Program-made: the position numbers and the translations under genes
In this document: positions 19,818 through 30,526 of the stretch, one piece after another
Numbering within the stretch: position 1 is the first letter of the stretch
How the letters are laid out: every line of letters starts with the position of its first letter
From: Triplophysa rosa
Lineage: Eukaryota > Chordata > Actinopteri > Cypriniformes > Nemacheilidae
Assembly: GCF_024868665.1 (NCBI RefSeq)
Contig: NC_079898.1
Location: 17,418,403 to 17,482,402, forward strand
DNA length: 64,000 nucleotides
Direction: 5' to 3'
The notes under the pieces: generated by a model
Databases searched by the model: none
Seen by the model: only the letters and a program-made list of their open reading frames with translations
What the model was told of the DNA's origin: nothing

Positions 19818-22527
19818 GTAAGTGACCTCTGTGACATTGTCTTCTTCTGTTTAGCTGGCCCATGATCCTCTCGGTTGCAGTGGTTGAAACAGACAAATCC
19901 TGATTATCTTTTCAGTCTAGACCTTGCAATCTGGTCTTCTGGTTCGTTTCTTGGTTGTCTTTGGTTGTGTTCTACAGTTCACGTTTTCTTTGTTTTATTT
20001 AGTTTCCTCAAACCAACATTTTTGCAGTGGCTTGTGTGAGAAGGATTGCGTGAGAATATCAGGTCGGTCTTGATTAGTGTTAAAGGACTGTAAATGTGAG
20101 GAATTTGTAAAAGCAAACGTTTAAATACATTGAAAGCCACAAAAAAAAGATAATGTTTTCCTATGTTTTCAAAATAGTGATGCAATTCAGCAGCAAATGA
20201 TTGTTTGATGTAGCTGAGCAGCATATTAATGGTAGTTTTTAAAAAGTAAGAAAATACACGTTGAAAGTGTTAAATGTATACAAGTGCAGAGTAATATTTG
20301 TCACTTTGATTATATCATTGAAGAGTATAATTTTGATTTAGAAATTAGCTTGCTCTTAAATTGTGCAAGGCTTTGCATTTTGCTAACAAATTGCAAAAGT
20401 TCCTTCTGCGTATAGTTTTTCCTCATTTGATGGAACAAAAGAATCTCTACAGACAAAAAGTCATAATTGGCTATATAAAGCAGCCACAGTATGCTTTTCT
20501 ATAGTATTGGTGAAAGAATGTTATTTTAGATTAAATAGTGCAAGCTCTATATTGTATCAAACTTTCAAACTAATGCTTGTAACCAAACAGTTCTTGGCCA
20601 CCATTGACTACCATAATATGAAAAATTACAATGGTAGTCAATGGTGCCCCAAACTGTTTACTTTCCTACATTCTTCAAAATACTTTCATTTGTGTTCAAC
20701 AGAGCAAAGAAATTTAAAAAAGCAATTTTTTCCTACTATGGTAGTCAATGGTGGCCAAGAACTGTTTGGTTACAACAAGCATTTTTCCAAATATATTTTC
20801 TGCGTTCATTAGAATAGACATTTATACAGATTTGGAACAACTTGAGGGTGAGTATATCAAGACAGAATTTTGTGGTGAACTGCTCCAGAAAAAGCAAGGA
20901 GTTTGAGCTGTGCAGTCATGTGGCTATGTGTCTAATCTTGTTGGCTTGAACTTCAAAGGGTGTTTGTTTCATAAAACAGGCACTTCTAGGAGATGATAGC
21001 AAAGAGGCACATCAAAAAGGCTTAGACACAACATATTCTGCTGGGCTTTTACAAGATATAGTCAAAACACTGCCTTGTGTCTCTACTGCGATGTTGTTGA
21101 GCCAATGTGTCTGTTGAACGATTGCTAGAAAAGATGTCCCCAGTGAATAAAAGGTGGAAAGTTAGGATCAAAAAGCTCTGGATTTTAATAAGACTGCTTT
21201 AAAATGATTTCATGTTGACACCATACTTGCCGCTGCTGCACTAAAGCTGATTTGTCATGCGGACTGAATGTATGTTACCAAGTGCACATTATCATCTGTA
21301 TACTCTGTCATGTGCTGTGAATTTGACTATGTCTCTTAACACATTAAGCTTTGCTTAGTCAAACGTGTCATGATTTATTTTTTGCAATATGCAAGCAGAT
21401 TATGAATTCTGTGAAATGTATCTCCGCAGTGTTACATTCAACAATAGCCAGGCCTAGCACAAATTGACATATTGAGCCAGGGTGCTCATGCTGGCAATGC
21501 ATGTTTCAATCTGGCTTACAATTTATTAAAAAAATAAGATAAAATGTGTTGTTCATGTAACTACATATAAACTTACTGCCATATATGAAGAGTTTGGTTC
21601 CAAAATGAGATAACTCCTTATAAAATAAAAAATGAAAAAATCATGTTTTTTATGATGTTGTCATGCTTTTTTGTGCGTTTTATTGTGTTAGTTAGCTGTT
21701 CCTTTTAGTTATTATGGCTTAAATCAAAACAAACCACCTGCAGTTTGATACATTTTAATTGGAATGCACAATAAAAAAACAAGATTTTTGAAAAATTAAG
21801 TTATCTCAATTTGGAACCAAACTCATCATATGTACTATACAGTATGTTTAGGACTGGATCAGCATCAGCCTATAATGTTGAGTCGCTTCATAAACTGTAA
21901 TATGAAATGGATTTTGTCTTTTTTAGGTGAAGGGCTAAAGTGTTATACCTGCATGGGCGCTACAGATGAAGACTGTAATCGGCAGGGCTCCAAAACATGT
22001 CCAAGCTATTCAGATGCATGTACTATCGTCCGGGGACACGGCAGTAAGTTTAACGGTAATGTATTTAATAGTTCTTCCATGGACAGATGAGAAAAGCTAG
22101 CTTAGAACGTTCAATTCTCTAAATCAGGCTGAAGGATACATCTTTAGGAAAATCATTACCAACTGTAGCGTGTGTGTGTGTGTGTGTGTGTTTTAAAAAG
22201 AAATATTGGATCAGACTGCCCCGTCTGGTCCCAGCTTAGAAATAGCAGGAGGTCGACAGTACATCTTCCTTTTCAGGATCAAGTCACATTAATATGTAAT
22301 CACGTTCTCATGCCGTTCTTGTCTTCTTAGGTGGCGTAATGAAGTCGTGCTCCTACAAATCCTTCTGCAGCCAAGCTAACAGCCAGGGCTACAGAGCTCC
22401 AGGGGTGAAAGTTCATTGCTGCTACTCTGATGACTGTAATGTGGCAGGACAAGCCACTAGAATCAGCACAGGGGTCAACTTCCTTCTGGGGTTTCTGTTA
22501 TTCATCTGCCATTTGTTGTCAAACTAA
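19757..22527 (+). CDS. Ly6/uPAR-family (three-finger) GPI-anchored protein, 3 exons
   Basis: Exons 19757-19817, 21927-22043 and 22331-22527 join in phase 1 each time to give 124 residues. Residues 1-20 are a signal peptide (MRSVHFCLLLGLCLTFLLAQ). The mature domain opens with the Ly6 hallmark L-K-C-Y-x-C and ends with CCYSDDCN. It has ten cysteines in all, the number and order expected of a three-finger Ly6/uPAR fold. The C-terminus is hydrophobic (VNFLLGFLLFICHLLSN) behind small residues (STG), as for GPI-anchor addition. Location is therefore probably the outer cell surface. Family members bind receptors or complement factors; which one applies here is not visible, so no symbol is given. Splitting the Ly6 domain over two exons after a signal-peptide exon is the usual family gene structure. 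Confidence 0.9.
20573..20887. repeat. TTAA-family palindromic repeat, copy 2 (partial)
   Basis: In intron 1 of the Ly6-type gene. Carries the arms 'ttggccaccattgactacca' and 'tatggtagtcaatggtggcc' in inverted order, the block 'cctacattcttcaaaatact', and a degraded outer end (acttgagggtgagtatat). Related to copies at 4693, 37745 and 46251. Confidence 0.6.
21587..21827. mobile_element. 241-bp nonautonomous TIR element (GAGTTTGGTTCC family), copy 1
   Basis: Left end GAAGAGTTTGGTTCCAAAAT and right end ATTTGGAACCAAACTCATC are inverted repeats. The flanks ATAT (21583-21586) and ATAT (21828-21831) look like a 4-bp target duplication. The right end lies 100 bases before Ly6 exon 2. No coding capacity. 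The superfamily is not recognised; the larger relative is at 22840-23717. Confidence 0.6.
21927..22043 (+). CDS. Ly6-type gene exon 2 (first half of the Ly6 domain)
   Basis: The acceptor is gtcttttttag and the donor is GGCA|gtaagt. It encodes EGLKCYTCMGATDEDCNRQG, then SKTCPSYSDACTIVRGHG. The L-x-C-Y-x-C start of a Ly6 domain is clear, with five of the ten cysteines. Confidence 0.9.
22171..22191. repeat. (TG)n microsatellite
   Basis: About ten TG units in the short intron 2 of the Ly6-type gene. Confidence 0.9.
22331..22527 (+). CDS. Ly6-type gene exon 3 (second half of domain and GPI signal)
   Basis: The acceptor is gtcttcttag. It encodes SGVMKSCSYKSFCSQANSQG and later VKVHCCYSDDCNVAG, then the hydrophobic tail and TAA at 22525-22527. 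It contains the last five cysteines, including the CC...CN ending typical of Ly6. Confidence 0.92.
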
Positions 22528-22839
22528 TGTTGCTAGACCAACTGATCTGGCTGTTAAAGTCTATGACCACTGTGGAACTTGACGGAGCGCTGTGTACTCT
22601 GTCGACATACATCAAACGAATCATAACACACTGCAAATTTTAGCAACTTGGAATTCGTAGAACCGTACGTGCACAGATGTTGTGTTATAATTCCACTCTA
22701 CACACAGCAAATGTATTTATGGTATTGTCTATAGGGACTCAAAAGAGCCGAAAGCCTTTTGTTCTTAAGGCCAAATTAATCTAAATAAGCTTTATTTAAG
22801 TCAGTTTTGGTGATACAAACAGGGAAAAGAACATGAGAT

Positions 22840-23717
22840 GAAGAGTTTGGTTCCAAAACGCTATAAATCCATTTTGATTAATTTGAGTAAAAATGTGTTT
22901 TCTTTACAAAGAAAGTGGCAAGATAAAAACCACTATTTTCTGTTTCAAAGTTTCACATAGCATCTTTAGGTTCTAGTAACATAAAAAATTCAAATCCAGA
23001 TTTTGACACTGATAATTTTTTCCCCAAAATGCAATAAATCCATGACATTTTTTTTCCCAAAATGCAATAAATCCATTGAATCAATATAAAAGTTATTTTT
23101 CATATTGAAACTGTTGAAAATACACAACAAAGTGAGTTGATCCACATATGACAGCCTCTGAACTCAATACAATACTAATCTTACATACAGGCACTGGACT
23201 AAAAATACATTCAATCAGTCATCGCACCTAAAATGAATTCAACGGGTCATCTTTTTAATGCTATAAATTAGTGCCTCATCTGGTTAATCTCCTCACGTAA
23301 ATGATTAGATTTCGATGGTTTACGTTTCTTCCCACCGCAGAAACCAGCACAGGTTCATCAATGCCGTCAAAATTATTCCTTTTTTGTTTGTTTGTTGAAC
23401 ACAAAGTACAAAGTAGATCAGGGAAACTAGGATGCCGACCGTATTCAGAGCCGTCATTACTGTTTACAATGCGTGGAATGGTGTGCTGTGATTGGTTGAG
23501 CGGATATACCGCATTCTGCAGAGAAGTGAGACTGGCGTATATTGCGGTTTGGAAAGAAAGGGAGAAAACATGACAGAATAACACGGCGGATATCGCATTT
23601 TGTGTAAAATTAAAGTATTAAAAGTGACTTTCAATACCGACCTGATACAATACTGATTTTGGCGGAAATTCATTTTTTTTTTAATGGCGTTTATCGCGTT
23701 TTGGAACCAAACTCTTC
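22840..23717. mobile_element. 878-bp TIR element (GAGTTTGGTTCC family), copy 2
   Basis: Left end GAAGAGTTTGGTTCCAAAAC and right end GTTTTGGAACCAAACTCTTC are perfect inverted repeats of at least 20 bp. The flanks AGAT (22836-22839) and AGAT (23718-23721) give a 4-bp target duplication. The interior has short frames on both strands (about 23300-23590) but nothing I recognise as a transposase. It lies just downstream of the Ly6-type gene and contains AATAAA at 23033 and 23066. Confidence 0.65.
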
Positions 23718-23830
23718 AGATGTTTAAGATGAGCCTCAAGTGTGTTAATTCACACCACTTTATGAATGGAAATGAACACAGAGAAATCATGCAGACTTTC
23801 TGGCTCTGTTTGCTTTTGTTCTTGACTGTA

Positions 23831-23836
23831 AATAAA
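23831..23836 (+). terminator. possible poly(A) signal AATAAA downstream of the Ly6-type gene
   Basis: An AATAAA followed by a T-rich stretch. No AATAAA occurs between the stop codon and the transposon at 22840, so the transcript must end either within the transposon (AATAAA at 23033-23038 or 23066-23071), here, or at a variant signal. Confidence 0.3.
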
Positions 23837-24416
23837 CTTTTTTTTCTCTATATGGTTTAAAGGCTATTAATATGGGATTGGGATTTCGTAATGGGATTCA
23901 ATCAGAGTGGAAAATAATATAAGTGGCTAATAGTAAATTAAATGCATTTGCTTTCCATATCCATAACAGGATTTTAAACTGCATTAACTTTCCAATATTA
24001 GCCTATATCTTGGACAGATTTTACCCAAACTACTGTATTTACTATAGTAAACTGTAATACAGTGATATAATATGCCTACAATATAGGCCTGCTACAATTA
24101 TCTTAGGGGAGAGTGTATTTCTTCACGTAGGACTTATCTTTCTACTCCTTCTTTATCCTGTTTAATTATTTTTAGATTTATATTTATATGTTGCGATATT
24201 TTCTATGCTCTGTTTATTTCACAGGTGTATCCAAAGGCTCTCATGCTTGAGGTGCTTTACATCTACTTAACACAAGGTGTCAGTATACATTCACATATCA
24301 ACAATAATCACCATACAATAATGTTTTTTTTGTTTAAATCTTGCGGTGCCTGTTTTTTTATATTTATGACATGTGATAATATGCTCCTCTGACTCACAGA
24401 CATCAGCATTAGCCTC

Positions 24417-24610
24417 AAAAGGACAGTTCACTCAAAAATGACAATTCTGTCATCATTTACTCACCCTCAGATTGTTCCAAACCTGTATAAATTTCTTTGT
24501 TCTGCTAAATACAAATGAAGATATTTGGAAGATTGTCAGTAATCAAATCTCCCATTGACTGCCATAGTCGGGGAAATAAACACTATGGGAGTCAATGGGG
24601 ACGAGATCTC
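24417..24610. repeat. TTAA-family palindromic repeat, copy 3 (half element)
   Basis: Left half only: 'ggacagttcactcaaaaatg', 'attctgtcatcatttactca', then 'cctcagattgttccaaacct' and a small inverted pair around 'tcccattgactgccatag' and 'ctatgggagtcaatggg'. Confidence 0.65.
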
Positions 24611-25883
24611 TTTGTTATTGTCTTTTTTTTATCATTTATGTTTAACGTATAACTTACACTTTAATTACAATTAAATTACATAAATATTACATTATGTAAT
24701 ATTGGTGTAAATATGGCACATTTGAACAGCATTCAAGAGTAATAAACCATGTCATGCAGCTGCAGTTTAAAGAAGGCTTTTGTTAATGTTGATAACATTT
24801 TACGGTCTTTAGTTTGTCATCATTCTTATTTGTTGGAACAACTGATTAAATATAAGTATTTGAAGACAATGCATATAAAAGACAATGCACATTTAATTTC
24901 TCTAAGAAAAGTACTAGAGATATATTTCATTATTATACATTTTCCTGTATCAATGTTCTTTTCAGCTCAGACTACATCTCTTAAAGCAGAGCAATCTGGT
25001 CAACATTTCAGTAATGTTTTACACCAGCTTGAAAGTTCTGCAATCCTGCTGTATGTATACAGTATGTACACTGAGCACTGCTTGTTTGGGGCCAACATTT
25101 ATTTTTATTTTTGATAAATAACCTGATAAATATATAAAACGATTTATTTTATTTGGATTCATTTGTCTATCTTTTATCAGATTTACCAATTGGTATAATT
25201 TTTATTTGTGCTGGTCAATTATAACAACATTGAACTGCTAGAAAACCTTGAGAGAATTGGATGGGACTAAGGGGCCGCTGCTGAAACTTAGTAGCTCCTC
25301 CCCTAACAGATGTGATCTCACTCCAAACTTTTGATAAAACTTGAGAGCCCTGATCATAGTTATGTTTACCACAGTTATGGTATTGTTGTAAATTGAAGGG
25401 TTGGTAAACCCTCAGTTGTCTTCAAAACTTTGATTTGGTTCTCTGTCAATTCTGTTCAAAAACTAAAAATACTTAGCATATTGTTGTTTTCAAGTATAAT
25501 ATGTTAATTTGAATATCACACTTTCTGTCATTTCCATGACAACAGCAGATTTCTCGCCACTTTTGCACTCCTCTCTTCCTCTTTCCTCGCTGAGGCCTGT
25601 AAGTTTCACCTCTGACAGACAGGTGTGATGTTGTGAACCAGCTGCCCCTCAGGGGGATAGAGAATGACCCCAAACTGTGATACTCCAGGGCCCTTCCACT
25701 GGGTTCTCTTCTTTGCTTGTGTCAGTCCTCATCAGATCTCATCATCTTTATTTAGAGATTATGTTCACACTATGATCAAGACCTTAGTTTGAGGTTAAGG
25801 CTGTGAATCGCAAGGCTAATGGGTGTTTGCAGTAAATCAAAGTGAATTTTACCTTCAGAGGCAGCATTTATCTTGATATATCT
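24611..25883. other. AT-rich intergenic sequence without a recognisable gene
   Basis: No exon, RNA gene or transposon end is recognised. The frame at 24749-25114 shows no domain or coding signature and is treated as chance. Confidence 0.4.
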
Positions 25884-26028
25884 TTCCTGTGGCTCAGTGG
25901 TTAGAGCATGGCGCTAGCAACGCCATGGTCTTGGTTTTGATTCCATAGGGGATTGCACATAGTCAGAAACAAATGTATAGTACAATGAAATGTAAGTCAC
26001 TTTGGATAAAAGTGTAAATGTAAATGTA
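25884..26028 (+). repeat. tRNA-derived SINE (+ orientation)
   Basis: The head resembles a tRNA with box A-like 'gtggctcagtggttagagca' and a box B-like 'ggttttgattcc'. The tail carries 'aagtcactttggataaaagtg', a degraded form of the conserved fish SINE 3' motif. It is a retroposed copy, not a functional tRNA gene. Confidence 0.75.
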
Positions 26029-27177
26029 TTACTATTACTGTGATGGTGGGTATTTATTCATTGGTTGCAGTGAGGTGTGTCCTTGTGTCTTCATCTAAAA
26101 AAGCAGCGCTAATACAGGAGCCGTCCTCCATGAAATGTCGAAACCAGAAGAAGGTCTGGTGCCATGATGTATATTGTCCAACATCGTCTGAGCCACCGGA
26201 GGTTGTGCTAAATTTTATCATAGGGAACCAGAGAGTTGCCTCGGAGCTTATAGGGAAAGTGATAACCAAAAAATGTCTTATCATCTCTTAAATATGCTAC
26301 TGGTTGCCATCAGTGGTGTACGTAAAGGTCATCCCTATGGTGACCGTCTAGGAAGAAATTGGTCATTTGATCTTCCCTAGGTAACTGCTCAAGTCTAATC
26401 CATTGCTACCTAGGGACACTATTACTGTAAATCCCATCCTCACTATGGAGAGCCTTAAGCCAGATGCCCTTTATTGGTGGATGCTGGAAACCAGACGACA
26501 GCCATTTTGATCCCGTAGAAGGTCTTGCCAGCACACTTGGGGTTTTTGTGCACACTGAAATTATGCTTTAGATCCTCATCATGGCCTATTGAAGTCTATC
26601 AGCATCTTAAATTATGATACGGTTTAGAACTTGATTTGTCCCACTTATGTGTTGGGTTTGGGGATCTTTTTTTAACTAATCCTCCACTGTGTGATACTAA
26701 CTTTTGGCTTGGGGTGCTTCAGCATTCAACAATACGTATAAAGGACATCTGGTTTGAGTAATGCCAAGACCCCTTGTGTCTAGGCGAAAAGGATCTGGCA
26801 AATTATTTTTATCTTAGGGTCATAAGTTTGATTCCCAGGAAATTAATAGATAGATTGACAAAATGTATACTGTACTGTAAGTTTCTGTAGGCACTATAGT
26901 TTTCTTATAAAATATACAAATAGTTCAAGTGTGTCGCACTCAAACATCCCATTAACCAGCAAAACAAATTGAGAAGGGGCCTTTACTGTAGTGGGCCATA
27001 TCAAACAGGGAGGGAACAAAAGTGTGGGGTGGAAAACAGAGCATGTGAGACGATGTCTGTGTTTATGAGTGTGCAGTGCCCAACTGGCTGGTCTGGGTTC
27101 AGCCCGCGGTCACTGGTTATGGGGTCTCCGGGTCTCAGGTCTTTTTGAAAAAGATCCATGAAGCAGAATTAAAGTGA
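26029..27177. other. intergenic sequence with a possible second, decayed SINE
   Basis: Mostly unassigned. At about 26790-26890 the stretch 'aagtttgattcccagg', followed by 'gtatactgtactgtaagt', resembles a box B and tail of a very degraded tRNA-type SINE. The open frames at 26040-26291 on either strand have no recognisable protein signature. Confidence 0.3.
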
Positions 27178-27930
27178 TCTACCTCCGGACTGAGGACCCA
27201 GAAAGTCCGCTTTCTCGATGCGCCCATCGCGCAAGGTGGGCTGTTTGGCGACACTGTCGAGGACTTCGCACAGCAGTTCTCGGCAGTAAAGAAGCAGACG
27301 GAGGCGATCAGCCACATCCTGCCCCGTTGTGACTCGGCCGCCTACAGGCCTTCGAGATCCCGTGCGGCATCTGCTCCCCAGCAGCCCCGGCCCTCTTCGA
27401 CGCCAGCTCCGGCTCCAGCGCTCCCTACCCAGGCGGCCCCCCGGAAGAGGACGTCGAAGAGGAGACCGCCACGGGAAGACCCCAGGGAGGTCAACACTAT
27501 CGGGCCCGACCCCAGCCATTCTATCATTGGTTGGTCGATCCGGGATGGTTCCTGCCCCGTCCCAACATCAGCTAGACCCCTCCGGAAGATCGTGGAAGCT
27601 GCCCTCACTCCCCTCAGGGAGAGAGGTGTGCGGGTACTGAACTATCTCGACGACTGGCTTATATTGGCACACTCGCGAGATCTGTTGTGTACACACAGGG
27701 ACCTGGTGCTCTGGCACCTAGATCGACTGGGACTACAGGTCAACCGAGAAAAGAGCAAGCTCTCCCCTGTGCAGAGCATCCTCTATCTCGGTATGGAACT
27801 CAACTCTGTCTCCATGACAGCACGACTGTCCGCAGAATGCGCCCAGTCAGTGTTGAACTGCCTGAAACATTTCAAGCAGTCAGCGGTCCCCCTGAGCTCC
27901 TGGGACACATGGCATCCTCGGTGGCAGTGA
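27178..27930 (+). pseudogene. gag-reverse transcriptase fused remnant of DIRS copy A
   Basis: One frame is open from the stop at 27175 to the TGA at 27928. Its first part resembles a DIRS gag C-terminus (LDAPIAQGGLFGDTVEDFAQ, then a Pro/Ala/Arg-rich tail). From about 27590 it is reverse transcriptase palm with the catalytic motif YLDD at 27643-27654 and downstream VNREKSKL and YLGMELNS. The fingers and first part of the palm are absent, so an internal deletion has joined gag to the middle of RT without shifting frame. There is no ATG start. Nonfunctional. Confidence 0.8.
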
Positions 27931-27939
27931 TACCCCTCG

Positions 27940-28861
27940 GATTGATGCACATGAGACCGCTCCAACACTGGCTACAGAGTCGAGTTCCCTGGAGAGCGTG
28001 GCACACCGGCAGCAGGCGGATTCAAACAGGGGTCCCCCTGGGGCAGGTTACGAGGCATGTCGTGGTGACGACGGACACCTCCCTGCAGGGTTGGGGTGCA
28101 GTGTGCAAGGGGCACGCTGTGTCGGGGCTATGGACGGGCCTCCGCCTGCGCTGGCATATCAATTGCCTAGAGCAGTGGACCGTGCTACTCGCACTGAAGA
28201 GGCTGCAGCCTCTCGTGCAGGGCAAGCACGTGCCGTCCGGTTGGACAGCACTACTGCAGTAGCGTATATCAACCGCCAGGGTGGCGTTCGCTCACGGCAG
28301 TTAACACGACTCGCCCGACGCCTCCTCCTGTGGAGTCAGAAGGTGACCCGCTTCCTGCGAGCCACACATATCCCAGGCGACCTGAATCAGACAGCCGACG
28401 CGCTCTCTTGTCAGTCGATGCCTTGCGGAGAGTGGCGACTCCACCCCCGCGCAGTCCAGCTCATTTGGGTGCAGTTCGGGCAGGCTCAGGTAGACCTGTT
28501 CGCCTCCCTGGAAACCACCCATTGCCCACATTTGTACTCCCTCTCCGAGGCTCCCCTCGGCACGGATGCCCTAGCGCACAACTGGCCGCGGGACAAGCGG
28601 AAGTACGCCTTCCCACCAGTGAGCCTCATTGCACAGACCCTGTGCAAGGTCAGGGAAGAGGAGCATCAAGTGTTACTTGTTGCGCCACACTGGCCCAACC
28701 GGACTTGGTTCTCGGAGCTAATGCTCTTGATGACAGCTCCCCCCTGGCCGATTCCCCTGACAAAGGACCTGCTTTCTCAGGCGAAAGGCACGTTATGGCA
28801 TCCCAGGCCAGACATCTGGAACCTCCACGTCTGGCCCCTGGACGGGACGAGGAGATCCTGA
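27940..28861 (+). pseudogene. RNase H region of DIRS copy A (frameshifted)
   Basis: The acidic motif TTDTS (Asp codon 28074-28076) and the HINCLEQWTV segment are in one frame. From about 28235 the similarity continues in another frame with RLDSTTAVAYINRQGG (Asp codon 28244-28246), HIPGDLNQTADALS and a C-terminal LLVAPHWPNRTWFSELM, ending in TGA at 28859-28861. A frameshift therefore lies between the second and third catalytic motifs, and another lies between RT and this region. In intact DIRS elements RT and RNase H form one polyprotein. Confidence 0.82.
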
Positions 28862-29859
28862 GTGGCCTACCCCCGGCAGTGGTAGAGACCATAACTCAGG
28901 CTAGGGCACCAGCCACTAGGCGACTGTACGCCTACAAGTGGCGCCTCTTCTCGTCCTGGTGCTCTTCTCGAGGAGAAGACCCACAGAGTTGCTAGATCGG
29001 GAACGTGCTGTCCTTCCTACAAGAGAGACTCGAGACTAACCTCTCCCCCTCCACACTGAAGGTGTATGTAGCCGCCATTGCCGCTCATCACGACTCAGTT
29101 GCTGGAAAGTCTCTAGGGCAGCACGACGTGGTCATCAGGTTCCTAAGGGGTGCGAGAAGGCGGAATCCGCCTCGTCCGCGCTCCATACCCTCTTGAGACC
29201 TTGATGTGGTCCTGGTGGGCCTCAGCAGGCCCCCCTTCGAGCCCCTAGGAGATGCCGTTCTTTCTCATCTCTCGATAAAGACAGTTCTCCTGATGACGCT
29301 CGCCTCCATCAAGAGGGTAGGGGACCTACAAGCATTCTCCGTGTCTCCTGATTGCCTAGAATTCGGGTTCAGTGATTCTCACGTTATCCTGAGACCTCGG
29401 CCCGGCTACGTGCCCAAGGTTCCCACCACTCCCTTTCGGGACCAGGTGGTGACCTTACAGGCGCTCCTCACCGGGGAGGAAGACCCAACCCCATCCGTGT
29501 TGTGTCCAGTATGCGTGCTGCGCCTCTACTTAGACTGCACGCAGAGCTTCAGGAGCTCTGATCAGCTCTTTGTCTGTTTTGGAGGTCAGCAAAAGGGGAG
29601 GGCTGTCTCCAAACAGAGGTGGGCGCACTGGATTGTGGACGCTGTCACGACGGCCTACCAATCCCAACACCGCCCGTGCCCATTAGCAGTGAGAGCTCAC
29701 TCCACCCGGGGTATAGCCTCCTCGTGGGCACTGGCGCGGGGCGCCTCTCTGGCGGACATATGCAGAGCTGCAGGTTGGGCTACACCCAACACCTTCGCGA
29801 GGTTCTACAACCTCCGCGTAGAACCGGTATCAGCCCGCGTCCTGCATGGAAACATGTAG
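28862..29859 (+). pseudogene. tyrosine recombinase of DIRS copy A (two premature stops)
   Basis: Reading frame overlaps the end of the RNase H frame, as in the family. The N-terminal SAM-like part includes ITQARAPATRRLYAYKW and SPSTLKVYVAAIAAHH. The catalytic domain includes LASIKRVGDL (first Arg at about 29314), AHSTRG (His-x-x-Arg at 29698-29709) and RFYNLRV (Tyr at 29806-29808), ending in TAG at 29857. In-frame stops TAG 28993-28995 and TGA 29194-29196 interrupt it. The catalytic part after the second stop is otherwise intact. Confidence 0.88.
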
Positions 29860-29984
29860 GACCGGCAGCCGGTAGGGTGTACGCCTACGACAGTACCTTC
29901 CCCCTTTATTCTAAGTGGGTCAGAGTACTAGTTCAGCCTCCCTTCTTTCCCCACTGGGTGAAGAACAGGCACTCCATCCATCAC

Positions 29985-30182
29985 TAAGCAAGCATGCCGT
30001 CTCCCTTTTATACCCGGATATCCGGGGACGGAGTCTGGCATGCAAATTTCATTCGCCAATTTCATTGGCCTTTTCTAAGAAGTCGGAAGCGATTGGTTCT
30101 CATGGACAAACCCCATCTGTCGGCTCGACACAACGTCTCGTTCCCTCCATCAGGGAACTGAGGTTACATCCGTAACCAAGAC
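29985..30182. repeat. right terminal repeat of DIRS copy A
   Basis: Corresponds closely to 60517-60720 of copy B: 'cttttatacccg', 'ctggcatgc', 'attggccttttc', 'ggttctca', 'acaacgtctcgttccctcca' and the tip 'gaggttacatccgtaacc'. No inverted partner is found to the left of this copy, and no internal complementary region is visible between the YR frame and this repeat. Confidence 0.75.
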
Positions 30183-30526
30183 GTTTTCTTTGTAGAAGAT
30201 TTGTACCAGTCTTTTTGAAGGCATGATGATATGTTTTTACATGTGATAATTATTTCAGATTAGTATTATTTGCAGGATGGGAAGTCTAACACACATGAGA
30301 TGACACAAGTGCATTTGAGAGGAATTGCTTGATTTTATTATATACTGTATATACTTGCACGGTGCAGAAAATAATTTTCAAACTAGCACTTCATTTCACA
30401 GTGAAAGTATCTTATGTCTTTTTATTATTTAGTTTGAAAGTTTTTAGAGGAATCAAACACAATTTATTGAGGTTTATGCTTATGGGGTAAAAATAAGCTC
30501 TTAGCCCCACTGCCAAACAAAGATGA

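Larger units (their letters stand above)
27178..30182 (+). mobile_element. DIRS-like tyrosine-recombinase retrotransposon, decayed copy A
   Basis: The order is gag tail, reverse transcriptase palm, RNase H, tyrosine recombinase and a right terminal repeat. This order, with a YR rather than a DDE integrase, defines the DIRS order of retrotransposons. The GC-rich block stands out sharply from the AT-rich surroundings. The left terminal repeat and start of gag are missing, part of the reverse transcriptase is deleted, and the reading frame changes at least twice with two further stops, so the copy cannot be autonomous. The right end (about 29985-30182) matches the right end of copy B at 60517-60720, including 'acaacgtctcgttccctcca' and the '-gttac..cgtaac-' tip. 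Confidence 0.88.

Noticed and set aside
23276..23673. Transposase within the 878-bp TIR element
   Set aside because: Frames of 69-102 residues on both strands lack any catalytic motif I recognise; the element is treated as nonautonomous.
25884..26028. tRNA gene
   Set aside because: Box A and B resemble a tRNA, but the cloverleaf is not supported and the tail is the conserved SINE 3' motif.
26040..26291. 83- and 76-residue frames on opposite strands
   Set aside because: No recognisable motif, no splice or start support; mutual antisense openness suggests chance.
27169..27608. Minus-strand frames of 88-116 residues over the DIRS gag region
   Set aside because: Shadows of the GC-rich plus-strand gag/RT sequence with no similarity of their own.
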